Part shown: in pieces, positions 1-11,021 of the stretch | Numbering within the stretch: the stretch's first letter is position 1 | Layout: every line of letters begins with the position of its first letter | Assembly: GCA_030838475.1 (NCBI GenBank) | Contig: JAUZFP010000037.1 | Location: 1 to 64,000 of the forward strand | Direction of reading: 5' to 3' | From: Actinomycetota bacterium | GTDB taxonomy: Bacteria > Actinomycetota > Actinomycetes > Actinomycetales > Microbacteriaceae | DNA length: 64,000 nucleotides | Translations under genes and position numbers: made by a program | The notes under the pieces: generated by a model | Told to the model about the DNA's origin: nothing | The model's input: only the letters and a program-made list of their open reading frames with translations | The model's database searches: none

Positions 1-377
1 GACTCGGTCGGATGGTCGAGCAGTTCGAGCACCCGGCGTTCGACCTGCTCGCTCATGACGTGCTCCCACCGGCAGGCCTCGTCGTGAACGTAGGCCCAGT
101 CGAGCCCGATCACGTCGGCGAGGAGTCGCTCTGCGAGTCGGTGCTTGCGCAGCACGTGCGTCGCGCGGCTGCGGCCCTCGGACGTGAGCTCGAGATGACG
201 GTCACCCTCGACAGCGACCAGACCGTCTCGCTCCATCCGGGCGATCGTCTGCGAGACGGTCGGACCGGAATGGCCGATGCGTTCCGAGATGCGAGCGCGG
301 AGGGGCACGATGTGTTCTTCTTCAAGATCAAGGATGGTGCGCAGGTACATCTCGGTCGTATCGACGAGATCGGTCAT
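1..377 (-). CDS. DtxR/IdeR-family metal-dependent transcriptional repressor (partial, runs off left edge)
   Basis: Minus-strand reading from ATG at 377: [69 protein letters not shown]..., typical DtxR winged-helix N-terminus. The ORF track does not list this frame because it is open at the window edge. Confidence 0.85.
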   Translation of the reverse strand, partial: MTDLVDTTEMYLRTILDLEEEHIVPLRARISERIGHSGPTVSQTIARMERDGLVAVEGDRHLELTSEGRSRATHVLRKHRLAERLLADVIGLDWAYVHDEACRWEHVMSEQVERRVLELLDHPTE

Positions 378-418
378 CGATGCCTCCAGCCGTGAATCCC
401 TGACGGATTCAAGCCTAG

Positions 419-1591
<1,173 letters not shown>

Positions 1592-1613
1592 GTCAGAGGT
1601 AGGTCTCACGACC

Positions 1614-1723
1614 CCCTCGGGTCGAGTAGCCGTCGAAGGCGGCGTCATCGAGACCCTCACGGAGTTACCCGCATGGCCGGTCTCGATGACGGCGGGCCGC
1701 GCCGCGCCTACTCGACCTGAGGG
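1614..1723. repeat. Nested imperfect intergenic palindrome (REP-like)
   Basis: CCCTCGGGTCGAGTAG (1614-1629) pairs 15/16 with CTACTCGACCTGAGGG (1708-1723); CGTCATCGAGACC (1643-1655) pairs perfectly with GGTCTCGATGACG (1679-1691). Confidence 0.7.
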
Positions 1724-1771
1724 ATTGAGGGAGGCGCTTCGACTTGTCTCAGGGACCGTTACGCTGAATCC

Positions 1772-2005
1772 GTGCGCATTTGGCTCAAGGACAGCGAACG
1801 TCGAGCAGACCCGACGCCCGTTAAGACTGATGACCGCAAGATCGTGGTCATCGGGATGAGCATCTGGCTAGTCGCCCTGATCGTCCTGTTGTTCTTTACT
1901 GGCCCGCTTGCGGCGGCGGGGCACGCGTGGTGGGTTTTCACTCCCGCTGTCGCCCTTGGACTCGGGCTCATTGCCCTCGTCTACCTGCAGCTCCGGCGTC
2001 CCTAA
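1772..2005 (+). CDS. DUF2530-like small membrane protein
   Basis: 77 aa with two hydrophobic segments (VVIGMSIWLVALIVLLFFTG; WWVFTPAVALGLGLIALVYL). Confidence 0.7.
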   Translation: MRIWLKDSERRADPTPVKTDDRKIVVIGMSIWLVALIVLLFFTGPLAAAGHAWWVFTPAVALGLGLIALVYLQLRRP

Positions 2006-2527
2006 GCCCTCCACGTAGTCTTCGACGATCTCCGCCTCGGGCGTCAACTCGTCGTCGAGACCGTCGGCCTCATCGGTGTCGTCATCGATTTCGTCGATGT
2101 CGACGCCGTCCAGGTCGCCGCCGTGCAGATTGTCGCTACCGAACAGGTCTTCGTCGTCCTCGTCATCATCGTCGTCGTCTTCTTCCGAGTCCGACGCGGA
2201 TTCACCGAGGGCAAGCTGGGCGGCACGGTAGTCGTCCATGCGATCCGACCACGGAATCCAGTCGGGGGCGAGCAGCGCACCGTCGGCCGGCAGCAGTTCG
2301 CTCTCGACAACGGTTGGCTCCTCCTCGGGGAGGTGGGCAATCGCGATGGTCCAGTTCCAGCCGGGGTATCCCGGAAGCGTCGTCGCAAACCGATACGTGA
2401 CGACATAGTCGCCCTCATCGGTTTCACCGACAAACTCGCCGACCGTCGCCGGCGGCGTCACCTCGAGCAGGGCAGACAGTGCGAATCGCTGCTCATCGGA
2501 GAGTGCGTCAAGCATTGCGGGCGTCAC
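1868..2527 (-). CDS. DUF3027-like protein with acidic low-complexity region
   Basis: MLDALSDEQRFALSALLEVTPPATVGEFVGE...LPGYPGWNWTIAIAHLPEEEPTVVESELLPADGALLAPDWIPWSDR; poly-Asp/Glu tract. Confidence 0.75.
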   Translation of the reverse strand: MTPAMLDALSDEQRFALSALLEVTPPATVGEFVGETDEGDYVVTYRFATTLPGYPGWNWTIAIAHLPEEEPTVVESELLPADGALLAPDWIPWSDRMDDYRAAQLALGESASDSEEDDDDDDEDDEDLFGSDNLHGGDLDGVDIDEIDDDTDEADGLDDELTPEAEIVEDYVEGLGTPELQVDEGNEPESKGDSGSENPPRVPRRRKRASKEQQDDQGD

Positions 2528-2904
2528 GCGTCGAGGTCGTCGGCGACCTTGCGCAGCACGGCCGCGATCTTGGTACCGTGCGACTTCGCCGGGTAGCGGC
2601 CGTGGCGCAGGTCCGCCCCGATCCCGTCGAGAAGCTTCACGAGGTCCTCGACAATGATGGCCATGTCATCCGCAGACTTACGGTTCAGCTTCGCCATGGT
2701 CGGCGGAGCCTCCAGCACGCGCACTGAGAGCGCCTGCGCACCCTTTTTGCCGTCGGCGATGCCGAATTCGAGCTTCGAACCGGGCTTCACTGTGACGCCG
2801 GCAGGAAGCGCGGACGCGTGCAGAAAGACTTCCTGGCCATCATCAGAACTGATGAATCCGAAGCCCTTTTCGTCGTCGTAGAACTTAACCTTGCCGGTAG
2901 GCAT
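2524..2904 (-). CDS. Cold-shock domain protein with C-terminal extension
   Basis: MPTGKVKFYDDEKGFGFISSDDGQEVFLHASALPAG..., CSD motifs plus ~60 aa C-terminal extension; overlaps the DUF3027 gene start by 4 nt. Confidence 0.9.
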   Translation of the reverse strand: MPTGKVKFYDDEKGFGFISSDDGQEVFLHASALPAGVTVKPGSKLEFGIADGKKGAQALSVRVLEAPPTMAKLNRKSADDMAIIVEDLVKLLDGIGADLRHGRYPAKSHGTKIAAVLRKVADDLDA

Positions 2905-2996
2905 TGTGGGTACCTCTCTTTTACCGGGCTATTCCCGGTGCGCGTATAAGGATACGGGGTGCGGACGGCGCACGCTGCGACCCGTATTCTTACCTT

Positions 2997-3275
2997 GTGG
3001 CCAAGAAACCTGTAGTGACGCCCCCGCCCGCCGGGGCTTCGCGCGTGCAGCGCGTGCTCGGCTATGTGATCGCATCGGTGATCGGGCTGGCGATCTTCTC
3101 GATCGCGGCGCTGCTGATCGGCGCGGCCACCAAGCAGAACACCAGTGTCGGAGTCTGGCAGGCTGTCAACTTCGTTCCGCTGCTGGCGTTGCCGCTTGGT
3201 TTGATTCTCGTACTCGTCCTGCTTGGTATCACCTTCGCACGCCGTAGCCGAGCCGCTAAGGATGACGGCAAGTAG
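2997..3275 (+). CDS. Small two-TM membrane protein
   Basis: From GTG: VAKKPVVTPPPAGASRVQRVLGYVIASVIGLAIFSIAALLIG...FVPLLALPLGLILVLVLLGITFARRSRAAKDDGK. Confidence 0.65.
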   Translation: MAKKPVVTPPPAGASRVQRVLGYVIASVIGLAIFSIAALLIGAATKQNTSVGVWQAVNFVPLLALPLGLILVLVLLGITFARRSRAAKDDGK

Positions 3276-5079
3276 CGAGTCCACTCTCTCGCTGGCCGGT
3301 CGCCTGCGGGATCTGGGCGATACAGAACTGGTGGCCCTGCTCACCCTGCGCGAGGTGCGGGATGTTCGTGTGCGCGACTTCTTCGATCTTGCGGATTCGC
3401 TCCTCGATTCCGTAAGCATCCAGAAGGCACTCGCGGGGCTCGATCGAACCACCCTCGCTGCCGTGGCGACGCTGTCGCCGAAATCCGACCAGCCAGAACT
3501 GGAACACGCGTATTCGCTCGCCCTGATTGATCGCGACGATGACGGCTGGCTTTCGTACGAACCGGTAACCGAACAGCTCGCCAGCTGGCCATCAATCGGA
3601 CTCCCCAGCGTCGACGAACTCGTTGGTGAACCAGCCCCGGCGAGCCTGATGCCGGTCAGTTCGTCCGATACCCGATTCATCGACCACGCCGCCGGCGAAC
3701 ACGCCTTCAACGCGACAAACGCCGTCGCGGCGCTACTCGCCGAACTCCAGCGAGAACCCGCACGGGAATTGGCACGTGGAGGAATCGCGTTACCCGAAAC
3801 CAAGCGACTCGCGACCGCGATGACGCTCGAGCTCGAGGACGTCGCCCCCCTCGTCGACATCGCATCTCGTGCGGACCTTGCCAGCCTGGATGGCGGGACC
3901 TGGCTTCCCACGGACATTTCGACGGAGTGGATGCTGCGGTCGAACGACGAACGCTGGGCGCGCCTGGCCGGTGCATGGTTTGCACGTCTTCCCGACGACA
4001 TCCGTACATTGCTGGCAACGCGGGCCGGTGCTAGCTGGGGTGAACGCCTGGTCGACTACGTGCGTTGGCTCTACCCGGCTGGCGGAACGTGGATGCGTGA
4101 CCGCACCCTTGCCTTCTCGCGGGAGGCCGAGATCCTCGGCATTACCGCAAATCACACGCCGAGCACGGCCGGCAAGGCGCTGTTGACCAACGGCGAGGAC
4201 GCGGCCGCGAAGGCGATGGCGTCGCTGTTCCCGCCCGAGATCGACAAGGTCTACCTCCAGCACGATCTCTCGATCGTCGCCCCCGGTCCGCTGCTGCCCA
4301 GCCTGGATGCCCGCCTGCGCACGATCGCCGATGTCGAGACCCGGACCCTCGCGACCACCTACCGGGTGAGTGAAGGCACCATCAACCGCGCGTTGACGAC
4401 CGGCGAGACCGCGGACACCATCCGCGACTTCCTGAATGAGATCGCGCTCACCGGTATCCCGCAGCCGCTCGAGTACCTCATCGTCGGGGCCGCGGCGCGC
4501 TTCGGCTCTCTGCGAGTAGGCGCGATCATTGAGCCTCCGACGGCAGCCGACCAACAGGGTGCGCAGAGCTACATCACGGCCGAGGATGCGACGCTCATGT
4601 CCGCGATCATGGTCGACCACGGGTTGATCCCGCTCGGCCTCACGCGCATCGGACCCTACAAGGCGGTGAGTCGTTTCGACTTTCAGGTCGTGTTCTGGTC
4701 GCTCAGTGAGGCGAGATATCCGATCGCGGCCGAGGACGCCTCCGGCACGATCATCCTGCTTGACCGCGCCCGCGCGGCACGGTCGAGCGCACCGGTGCAG
4801 CAATCACCTGCCGAGGCGATCGTCAGCCGGCTGCGTCTCATCGGCGAATCCACGGTCGCGCAGGATGGCCAGGCCTGGCTGGAACGCCAGCTCGACACGG
4901 CGATCAAGGCGAAGATCGGTTTGACGGTCACGGTGGCGATGCCGGATGGATCATCCATCGACCTCCAGCTCGAGCCCGCCAGCCTCGCGGGCGGCAGGCT
5001 GCGGGCGCGCGATCGCAGATCCGACCTGGAGCGAACCCTCCCCTTGGCGAGCATCACCGCTGTCGCCCCGGCTGAATAA
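3262..5079 (+). CDS. Helicase C-terminal-like (XPB/Ssl2-associated) domain protein
   Basis: MTASSESTLSLAGRLRDLGDTELVALLTLREVRDVRVRDFFDLADSLL..., ~605 aa actinobacterial protein found next to XPB helicase. Confidence 0.75.
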   Translation: MTASSESTLSLAGRLRDLGDTELVALLTLREVRDVRVRDFFDLADSLLDSVSIQKALAGLDRTTLAAVATLSPKSDQPELEHAYSLALIDRDDDGWLSYEPVTEQLASWPSIGLPSVDELVGEPAPASLMPVSSSDTRFIDHAAGEHAFNATNAVAALLAELQREPARELARGGIALPETKRLATAMTLELEDVAPLVDIASRADLASLDGGTWLPTDISTEWMLRSNDERWARLAGAWFARLPDDIRTLLATRAGASWGERLVDYVRWLYPAGGTWMRDRTLAFSREAEILGITANHTPSTAGKALLTNGEDAAAKAMASLFPPEIDKVYLQHDLSIVAPGPLLPSLDARLRTIADVETRTLATTYRVSEGTINRALTTGETADTIRDFLNEIALTGIPQPLEYLIVGAAARFGSLRVGAIIEPPTAADQQGAQSYITAEDATLMSAIMVDHGLIPLGLTRIGPYKAVSRFDFQVVFWSLSEARYPIAAEDASGTIILLDRARAARSSAPVQQSPAEAIVSRLRLIGESTVAQDGQAWLERQLDTAIKAKIGLTVTVAMPDGSSIDLQLEPASLAGGRLRARDRRSDLERTLPLASITAVAPAE

Positions 5080-5082
5080 ATA

Positions 5083-5107
5083 GGGCGCCGCCGCCCCTGC
5101 GGCGCCC
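5083..5107. terminator. GC-rich hairpin between the two helicase-related genes
   Basis: GGGCGCCGC(5083-5091)...GCGGCGCCC(5099-5107), perfect 9-bp stem just after stop codon 5079; no U-tract. Confidence 0.4.
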
Positions 5108-5249
5108 CGCATTCCCGCCCGCTGGAGCTGTTCCTGCGGCACCCGGCGGCGCCTTCGAAGAGCTGATTGTCGCTTCGCTCCAATTGCGGGCACTCGTTCC
5201 GCACGGACCGGGGCCAGCCGCTGTAACTCCGCCCAGTTAGGCTTCAAGG

Positions 5250-6902
5250 ATGTCTGTGCCCGACGGTCCTTTGATTGTCCAGAGCGATCGCACCGTTCTT
5301 CTTGAGGTGGCGCACCCGGCCGCGGAGGATGCGCGACACGACCTGGCCGTCTTCGCCGAACTTGAGCGGGCTCCCGAGCACATCCACACCTACCGCATCA
5401 CACGTCTGGGTCTCTGGAACGCGCGCGCCGCCGGTCACACCGCCGAAGACATGCTCGCGACTCTTGAGAAGTACAGCCGCTTCCCGATCCCACAGAGCGT
5501 CTCGGTCGACCTCACCGAGACGGTCAGCCGGTATGGCCGCCTCGTGATCGAACGAGCCGAGGATGGCGCGCTCACTCTCACCGCGACAGACGCCGCGGTC
5601 CTCAGCGAGATCACCCGCGCCCGCAAGATTGCCGCGCTGCTGTTCGAGAAGCGCGGACCGCAGACCTACGTCATCCAGGCCTGGGCACGCGGGCAGCTCA
5701 AGCAGGAGCTCCTCAAGCTCGGATGGCCGGCCGAGGACCTGGCCGGGTACACGCCGGGAACTCCGCATCCGATGTCGCTCGTCGAGGATGGCTGGGCCCT
5801 GCGCGAGTACCAGAACAAGGCCGTCAGTAATTTCTTCGACCACGGCTCGGGTGTCGTCGTGCTCCCGTGCGGCGCGGGCAAGACTCTCGTCGGGGCCGGC
5901 GCGATGGCGACGGCACAGACGACCACGCTCATCCTCGTCACGAACACCGTGTCGGCACGCCAGTGGCGCAGCGAGCTGCTGAAACGTACGACGCTGACCG
6001 AGGAGGAGATCGGCGAGTACTCCGGTCTCGTCAAGCAGGTTCGGCCCGTCACGATCGCGACCTACCAGATCCTGACCGCGAGACGCCAAGGCGAATACAC
6101 GCACCTCGCTCTCCTCGACGCGCTCGACTGGGGTCTCGTCATCTACGACGAGGTTCACCTGCTGCCGGCACCGGTGTTCAAGCTCACCGCCGAGCTGCAG
6201 GCTCGTCGCCGTCTCGGCCTCACGGCGACGCTCGTTCGCGAGGATGGCCGCGAGGGGGACGTGTTCAGCCTCATCGGCCCCAAGCGTTTCGATGCCCCGT
6301 GGAAGGAGATCGAGGCGCAGGGCTTCATCTCCCCCGCGTCCTGCTACGAGGTTCGTATCGACCTCCCCGAGCAGGAGCGCCTCGAGTACGCCGCCTCCGC
6401 GGACGACGAGCGCTATCGGCTTGCCGCCACCGCGCCTGCGAAGCTTGGCGTCGTCAAGGCGCTCGTCAAGAAGCACCAGGGCGAGCGCATCCTCGTCATC
6501 GGGCAGTACCTCGACCAGATCGACGAGCTGGCTGATGTGCTGAAGGCACCCAAGCTCACCGGCGCGACGCCGGTGGATGAGCGCGAGCGACTCTACGAGG
6601 AGTTCCGCAACGGCACCACGAAGCTGCTGGTCGTGTCGAAAGTCGCCAACTTCAGCGTCGACCTGCCGGAGGCGACGGTTGCGATCCAGGTCTCCGGCTC
6701 GTTCGGTTCGCGTCAGGAGGAGGCGCAGCGTCTCGGTCGACTTCTGCGCCCGAAGGAGAGCGGACTCCCCGCAAACTTCTACACGCTGGTCGCCCGCGAC
6801 ACCGTCGACCAGGACTTCGCCCAGAACCGCCAGCGCTTCCTCGCCGAGCAGGGCTACAGCTACACGATCCTCGATCAGGACAACCTCGGCGAAGCAGCCT
6901 GA
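5250..6902 (+). CDS. XPB-type DNA repair helicase
   Basis: LPCGAGKTLVGAGAM (Walker A), IYDEVHLLPAP (DEVH), GLTATLVREDGRE, VSGSFGSRQEEAQRLGRLLRPK (motif VI). Confidence 0.92.
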   Translation: MSVPDGPLIVQSDRTVLLEVAHPAAEDARHDLAVFAELERAPEHIHTYRITRLGLWNARAAGHTAEDMLATLEKYSRFPIPQSVSVDLTETVSRYGRLVIERAEDGALTLTATDAAVLSEITRARKIAALLFEKRGPQTYVIQAWARGQLKQELLKLGWPAEDLAGYTPGTPHPMSLVEDGWALREYQNKAVSNFFDHGSGVVVLPCGAGKTLVGAGAMATAQTTTLILVTNTVSARQWRSELLKRTTLTEEEIGEYSGLVKQVRPVTIATYQILTARRQGEYTHLALLDALDWGLVIYDEVHLLPAPVFKLTAELQARRRLGLTATLVREDGREGDVFSLIGPKRFDAPWKEIEAQGFISPASCYEVRIDLPEQERLEYAASADDERYRLAATAPAKLGVVKALVKKHQGERILVIGQYLDQIDELADVLKAPKLTGATPVDERERLYEEFRNGTTKLLVVSKVANFSVDLPEATVAIQVSGSFGSRQEEAQRLGRLLRPKESGLPANFYTLVARDTVDQDFAQNRQRFLAEQGYSYTILDQDNLGEAA

Positions 6903-6918
6903 CGCAACCTCGATGGGG

Positions 6919-7656
6919 TTAGTGGGCGCGAACGTAGCGCAGGAGGAGCGTGTCCTCCGAACGAAGGATCCCCGCGAGTGACATTGCGCGCACATCAGGA
7001 ACGTCGCCTTTCACGATCCGGCCCGAATCGCCGCCGACCAGCAGCGGACTCACCGTGAGGCACAGCTCGTCGACGACGTCGGCGGCGAGCAGCGCGCCAA
7101 ACAGAGACGGCCCGCCCTCGCAATGGATGCGCGTCAGCTTCCGTTCGACGAGCGCCCGCACCAAGGCCACCGGGTCCACCGCCGTCGAGCCGCAGGTGAC
7201 GATGTCCGCGACCGCGGCGAGAGCCGGATTCCGTGGTGCCGATTCGGTCGTGATGACGAGGGGTCGAACCGGTGCCTTCGCGAACACGTCCGATGATGGG
7301 TCCAGGTTGAGAGATCCCGATACGATCGCGAAGCTGGGCTGCGGCTTCAGGCCACCCGCAACTCTCGCCGCGACCGCCGCCGCATCGAGAACCATCGCGC
7401 CGTACCCTTCCGTCCTGACGGTGCCCGCGGCGACAAGCACCACGTCACAGAGGGTGCGCAGGATGTCGAACACGCGGTGATCCGCCTCGCCGCCCAGCCC
7501 GCTCGACTTTCCGTCGACTGTTGCCGCGCCGTCGACGCTGGACACGAAGTTGACCCGCAGCCACGGTGAGCCCGCGTTCGACGAGTAGTGATCGCCGATT
7601 GCGATGTCATCAAGATCGCCAGCCAGATCGGGCAGCACAGAGACGATGTCGACCAC
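6919..7656 (-). CDS. RibD C-terminal / dihydrofolate reductase-like pyrimidine reductase family protein
   Basis: LRVNFVSSVDGAATVDGKSSGLGGEADHRVFDILRTLCDVVLVAAGTVRTEGYG; IHCEGGPSLFGALLAADVVDELCLTVSPLLVGG. Confidence 0.88.
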   Translation of the reverse strand: MVDIVSVLPDLAGDLDDIAIGDHYSSNAGSPWLRVNFVSSVDGAATVDGKSSGLGGEADHRVFDILRTLCDVVLVAAGTVRTEGYGAMVLDAAAVAARVAGGLKPQPSFAIVSGSLNLDPSSDVFAKAPVRPLVITTESAPRNPALAAVADIVTCGSTAVDPVALVRALVERKLTRIHCEGGPSLFGALLAADVVDELCLTVSPLLVGGDSGRIVKGDVPDVRAMSLAGILRSEDTLLLRYVRAH

Positions 7657-7658
7657 GA

Positions 7659-8537
7659 TTACTCCAGGTTGTGTCGGGCGTACGCGGGCTCCCGGAAACC
7701 GAGCAGAGCCTCGGTCATCCGAACGGCCGCGACCGTGGCGGGAACGTCGTGCATACGAACGATCCTCGCCCCCTTAAGGATGCAAAAGACAGCGGTTGCA
7801 ATTGTTCCCTCGAGCCGGTCCTGTTTTTCTCGATCCAGGGTTTCGCCGATGAAGTCCTTGTTGGAGACCGCCACCAGAGTCGGTGGTCCCAACCGAGTGA
7901 CCTCGTCGAGGCGTCGAGTCAGCTCCAGCGTGTGGAAGGTGTTCTTGTTGAGGTCGTGCCCGGGATCGACGATGAGCCGGTCGATGGGAATGCCCGCATC
8001 CTGGGCGATGAAGATTCGACTTCGCAGAAAGCTGACGACCTCGAGGGCGACGTCGTCGTACTCGGGCCGAACCGGTTCGCTCCGCGGCGGCCACAGGCTG
8101 TGGGTGAGTACGAGTGTCGCGGATGACGCGGCGACGACTTCGGCCATGTCGGGATCGAACAGGCCGCTCGTGTCGTTGATGATGGATGCGCCAGCGGCGA
8201 TGCTCTCCCGTGCGACCGTGGCACTCGTGGTGTCGACCGAGATCACAATCCCGGATTCTGCCGAAACCGCCGAGATCACGGGAACGACGCGGTCTAGTTC
8301 TTCCTGCGTCGACACGACCGGTCCGCGACCGAACGGCACGCCGCCGACGTCGACCATGTCGGCGCCATCAGCCTCGGCGGCGAGCGCGGCGCGCACCGCC
8401 GCTTCGAGGCCGAATGTTCGCCCATCATCGAAGAACGAATCGGGCGTGCGATTGACGATCGCCATCACTGCGACCTGACGGGCAAAATCGAACGTGCGAC
8501 CGCCGATCAACCTGGTGCTTTGCGCGTCAGAGTCCAC
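7659..8537 (-). CDS. folP: Dihydropteroate synthase
   Basis: MAIVNRTPDSFFDDGRTF...GADMVDVGG...ISVDTTSATVARESIAAGASIINDTSGLFD. Confidence 0.9.
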   Translation of the reverse strand: MDSDAQSTRLIGGRTFDFARQVAVMAIVNRTPDSFFDDGRTFGLEAAVRAALAAEADGADMVDVGGVPFGRGPVVSTQEELDRVVPVISAVSAESGIVISVDTTSATVARESIAAGASIINDTSGLFDPDMAEVVAASSATLVLTHSLWPPRSEPVRPEYDDVALEVVSFLRSRIFIAQDAGIPIDRLIVDPGHDLNKNTFHTLELTRRLDEVTRLGPPTLVAVSNKDFIGETLDREKQDRLEGTIATAVFCILKGARIVRMHDVPATVAAVRMTEALLGFREPAYARHNLE

Positions 8538-8629
8538 AAGCTGAACTGTATTACGGGTGACAGAGCATGCACCGTGGACAAGCGATCATCTCCCAGAAAC
8601 CTCACAGGGAACGCGCAGATACTGAGCCT

Positions 8630-9322
8630 ATGACTGATGGCCCCAAGATCCTGATTGTCGACGACGAGCCCAACATCAGGGACCTCCTGACCACGAGCCT
8701 GCGATTCGCCGGCTTCGCCGTTCGCGCCGTGGGCAATGGCGCCGGCGCGATCTCCGCCGTGCTGGAGGAGGAGCCTGATCTGATCATCCTCGACGTCATG
8801 CTTCCGGACATGAACGGGTTTGGCGTGACCAAGCGGCTGCGGGCATCCGGCTACACAGCACCGATCCTGTTCCTCACCGCGAAGGATGACACGGAAGACA
8901 AGATCACCGGCCTCACGGTCGGCGGCGACGACTACGTCACGAAGCCGTTCAGCCTCGACGAGATTGTCGCGCGACTCAAGGCCATCCTTCGTCGCACCAT
9001 GCACGACGACGAGGAAGCGATCATCCGCGCCGGCGAACTCAGCATGGACCAGGACACCCACGAGGTGACCATCGGCAGCGAGCAGGTCGAACTCAGCCCC
9101 ACCGAGTTCAAGCTCCTCCGCTACCTCATGCTCAACCCGAATCGCGTGCTGTCGAAGGCTCAGATCCTCGACCACGTCTGGGAGTACGACTTCAACGGCG
9201 ACGCGGGCATCGTCGAGAGCTACATCTCGTACCTGCGCCGCAAGCTCGACCAGTACTCGGAGGAGCCGGTCATCCAGACCAAGCGTGGGTTCGGATACAT
9301 GCTTCGCGCTGCAAAGGTTTAG
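8630..9322 (+). CDS. OmpR-family response regulator
   Basis: ILIVDDEPNIRDLL...LIILDVMLPDMNGFGV...KPFSLDEIVARL; C-terminal winged helix YLRRKLDQ. Confidence 0.93.
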   Translation: MTDGPKILIVDDEPNIRDLLTTSLRFAGFAVRAVGNGAGAISAVLEEEPDLIILDVMLPDMNGFGVTKRLRASGYTAPILFLTAKDDTEDKITGLTVGGDDYVTKPFSLDEIVARLKAILRRTMHDDEEAIIRAGELSMDQDTHEVTIGSEQVELSPTEFKLLRYLMLNPNRVLSKAQILDHVWEYDFNGDAGIVESYISYLRRKLDQYSEEPVIQTKRGFGYMLRAAKV

Positions 9323-9334
9323 CCTTACTCCCTA

Positions 9335-10951
9335 ATGCACGAGCAGCTCACGGAGTGGTGGAACGGGGTTTCACTACGCGGAAAGATCACGGGTGTCACC
9401 GTGATGCTGCTGACCCTGGGGCTTTTGGTTGCCGGCGTTGGCACCATGAGCTTCCTGCGGAGCTACCTGCTCAATCAGGTCTATACGACCCAGATCGACG
9501 TCTATGCCGGTCGTGCCGCCGAGGCCGCGACGGTCGCCTGCTCCGAATCGGCGAAGATTCAGCCTCGCTACTACTTCGCCGTCGTTAATTCGGCCGGCTC
9601 CACCGTGTGCATCAACGAACCGGATGGCGCCACCAGCCCAATGGTGAGCAGCAAGACACTGCCGAAGGTCATCAAGTCCGGGGTCGCGTTCACGCTCAGT
9701 GACAAGACCGACGACACGCACTGGGAGGCGGTCGGGTTTCCGTTAGTCGGCACCGATGGCAAAGCGGCAAATGCCGTCATCGTCGCCTACAACCTCGGCG
9801 AGAACGAGCAGATCATCGGGCAGTTCGCGTTGATCTTCCTGTTCTTCGCCCTCACGGTTGTGGTGCTCGGCGGCGCGCTTACTCGCCTCCTCGTGACTTC
9901 GACGTTCGCGCCCCTGCGGGAGGTTGAGCAGACGGCGGCCCGATTCGCGGCCGGAGACTTCAGCCAGCGACTCGAACGTGCCCCGCGAAACACGGAAGTC
10001 GGCCGGCTGAACGAGTCGCTCAACACAATGCTGTCCCGCATCGACGCCGCCTTCGCCGACCGGCTGAGAACGGTCGAGCAAATGCGCCGGTTCGTCGGCG
10101 ACGCGAGCCACGAGCTTCGAACCCCGCTCGTCTCGGTACGCGGATACGCCGAGCTCTACCGGATGGGGGCCCTGTCCACGCCGGAGGAGATCGCGCAGGC
10201 GATGGAGCGCATCGAGAAGGAGGCGATCCGGATGGGTGAGCTCGTGCAGGACCTGCTCGAACTCGCGCGCATCGACGAAGCCAAGCCCCTCAATCTCACG
10301 GCGGTCGACCTTGTGCCGCTCGCCAACGACGCCGCCCTCGATGCGATGGCATCCTCGCCGGATCGCACCGTGCGGGTGATTGTGACAGAACCGATCGTTG
10401 CGGAGCGCCTCGTAGAGGCACCGATCGAAGCGGTGGCAGCACCGTCGCTGCGCACCGGATCGGTCGCGACTCGAAGCATGGCCCTGGCCGGCGCGACGCT
10501 CGCCCGCCTCACTACGCGCCGTCCGCGGGCCCCGAAACCCCTCGCGACCCAGGTCGTCCTCGTGGATGATCCGAACCCGCCCACCGCGACAGTGCGCGCC
10601 GAGGAGAACAAGATCCGCCAGGTGATCACCAACCTCATGGGCAATGCGATCCGCTTCACTCCGGCGGGGAGTCCGATCGAGATCGGCATTCAGGTCGATG
10701 AGCCCGGCGACTCCGCGTACATCTCCGTGATCGACCACGGCGAAGGCATCCCGCCGCAGATCCGCGAGAAGATCTTCCAGCGGTTCTGGCGCGCGGATTC
10801 CTCACGCAACCGCGACACCGGCGGCAGCGGCCTGGGGCTCGCGATCGTCGCATCCATCGTCGCATCGCACGGCGGGACAGTGGATGTCGTCCCCACTCGC
10901 GGAGGCGGCGCGACTTTCCGCGTCCGGCTTCCCCTCCTCCACGACGCGTAG
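9335..10951 (+). CDS. Sensor histidine kinase (HAMP, HisKA, HATPase)
   Basis: FVGDASHELRTPLVSVRGYAELYRMG; NKIRQVITNLMGNAIRFTP; DTGGSGLGLAIVASIVASHGG. Confidence 0.93.
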   Translation: MHEQLTEWWNGVSLRGKITGVTVMLLTLGLLVAGVGTMSFLRSYLLNQVYTTQIDVYAGRAAEAATVACSESAKIQPRYYFAVVNSAGSTVCINEPDGATSPMVSSKTLPKVIKSGVAFTLSDKTDDTHWEAVGFPLVGTDGKAANAVIVAYNLGENEQIIGQFALIFLFFALTVVVLGGALTRLLVTSTFAPLREVEQTAARFAAGDFSQRLERAPRNTEVGRLNESLNTMLSRIDAAFADRLRTVEQMRRFVGDASHELRTPLVSVRGYAELYRMGALSTPEEIAQAMERIEKEAIRMGELVQDLLELARIDEAKPLNLTAVDLVPLANDAALDAMASSPDRTVRVIVTEPIVAERLVEAPIEAVAAPSLRTGSVATRSMALAGATLARLTTRRPRAPKPLATQVVLVDDPNPPTATVRAEENKIRQVITNLMGNAIRFTPAGSPIEIGIQVDEPGDSAYISVIDHGEGIPPQIREKIFQRFWRADSSRNRDTGGSGLGLAIVASIVASHGGTVDVVPTRGGGATFRVRLPLLHDA

Positions 10952-11021
10952 CTCGCCACCTCCATCCACCTTGCGGCCACGCGTGTCGGTCGCATGTGAC
11001 AGCACGATCTAACGTCGCTGC

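Noticed and set aside
5244-6995. 583-aa minus-strand ORF opposite XPB helicase
   Set aside because: Shadow ORF; composition typical of antisense high-GC frames.
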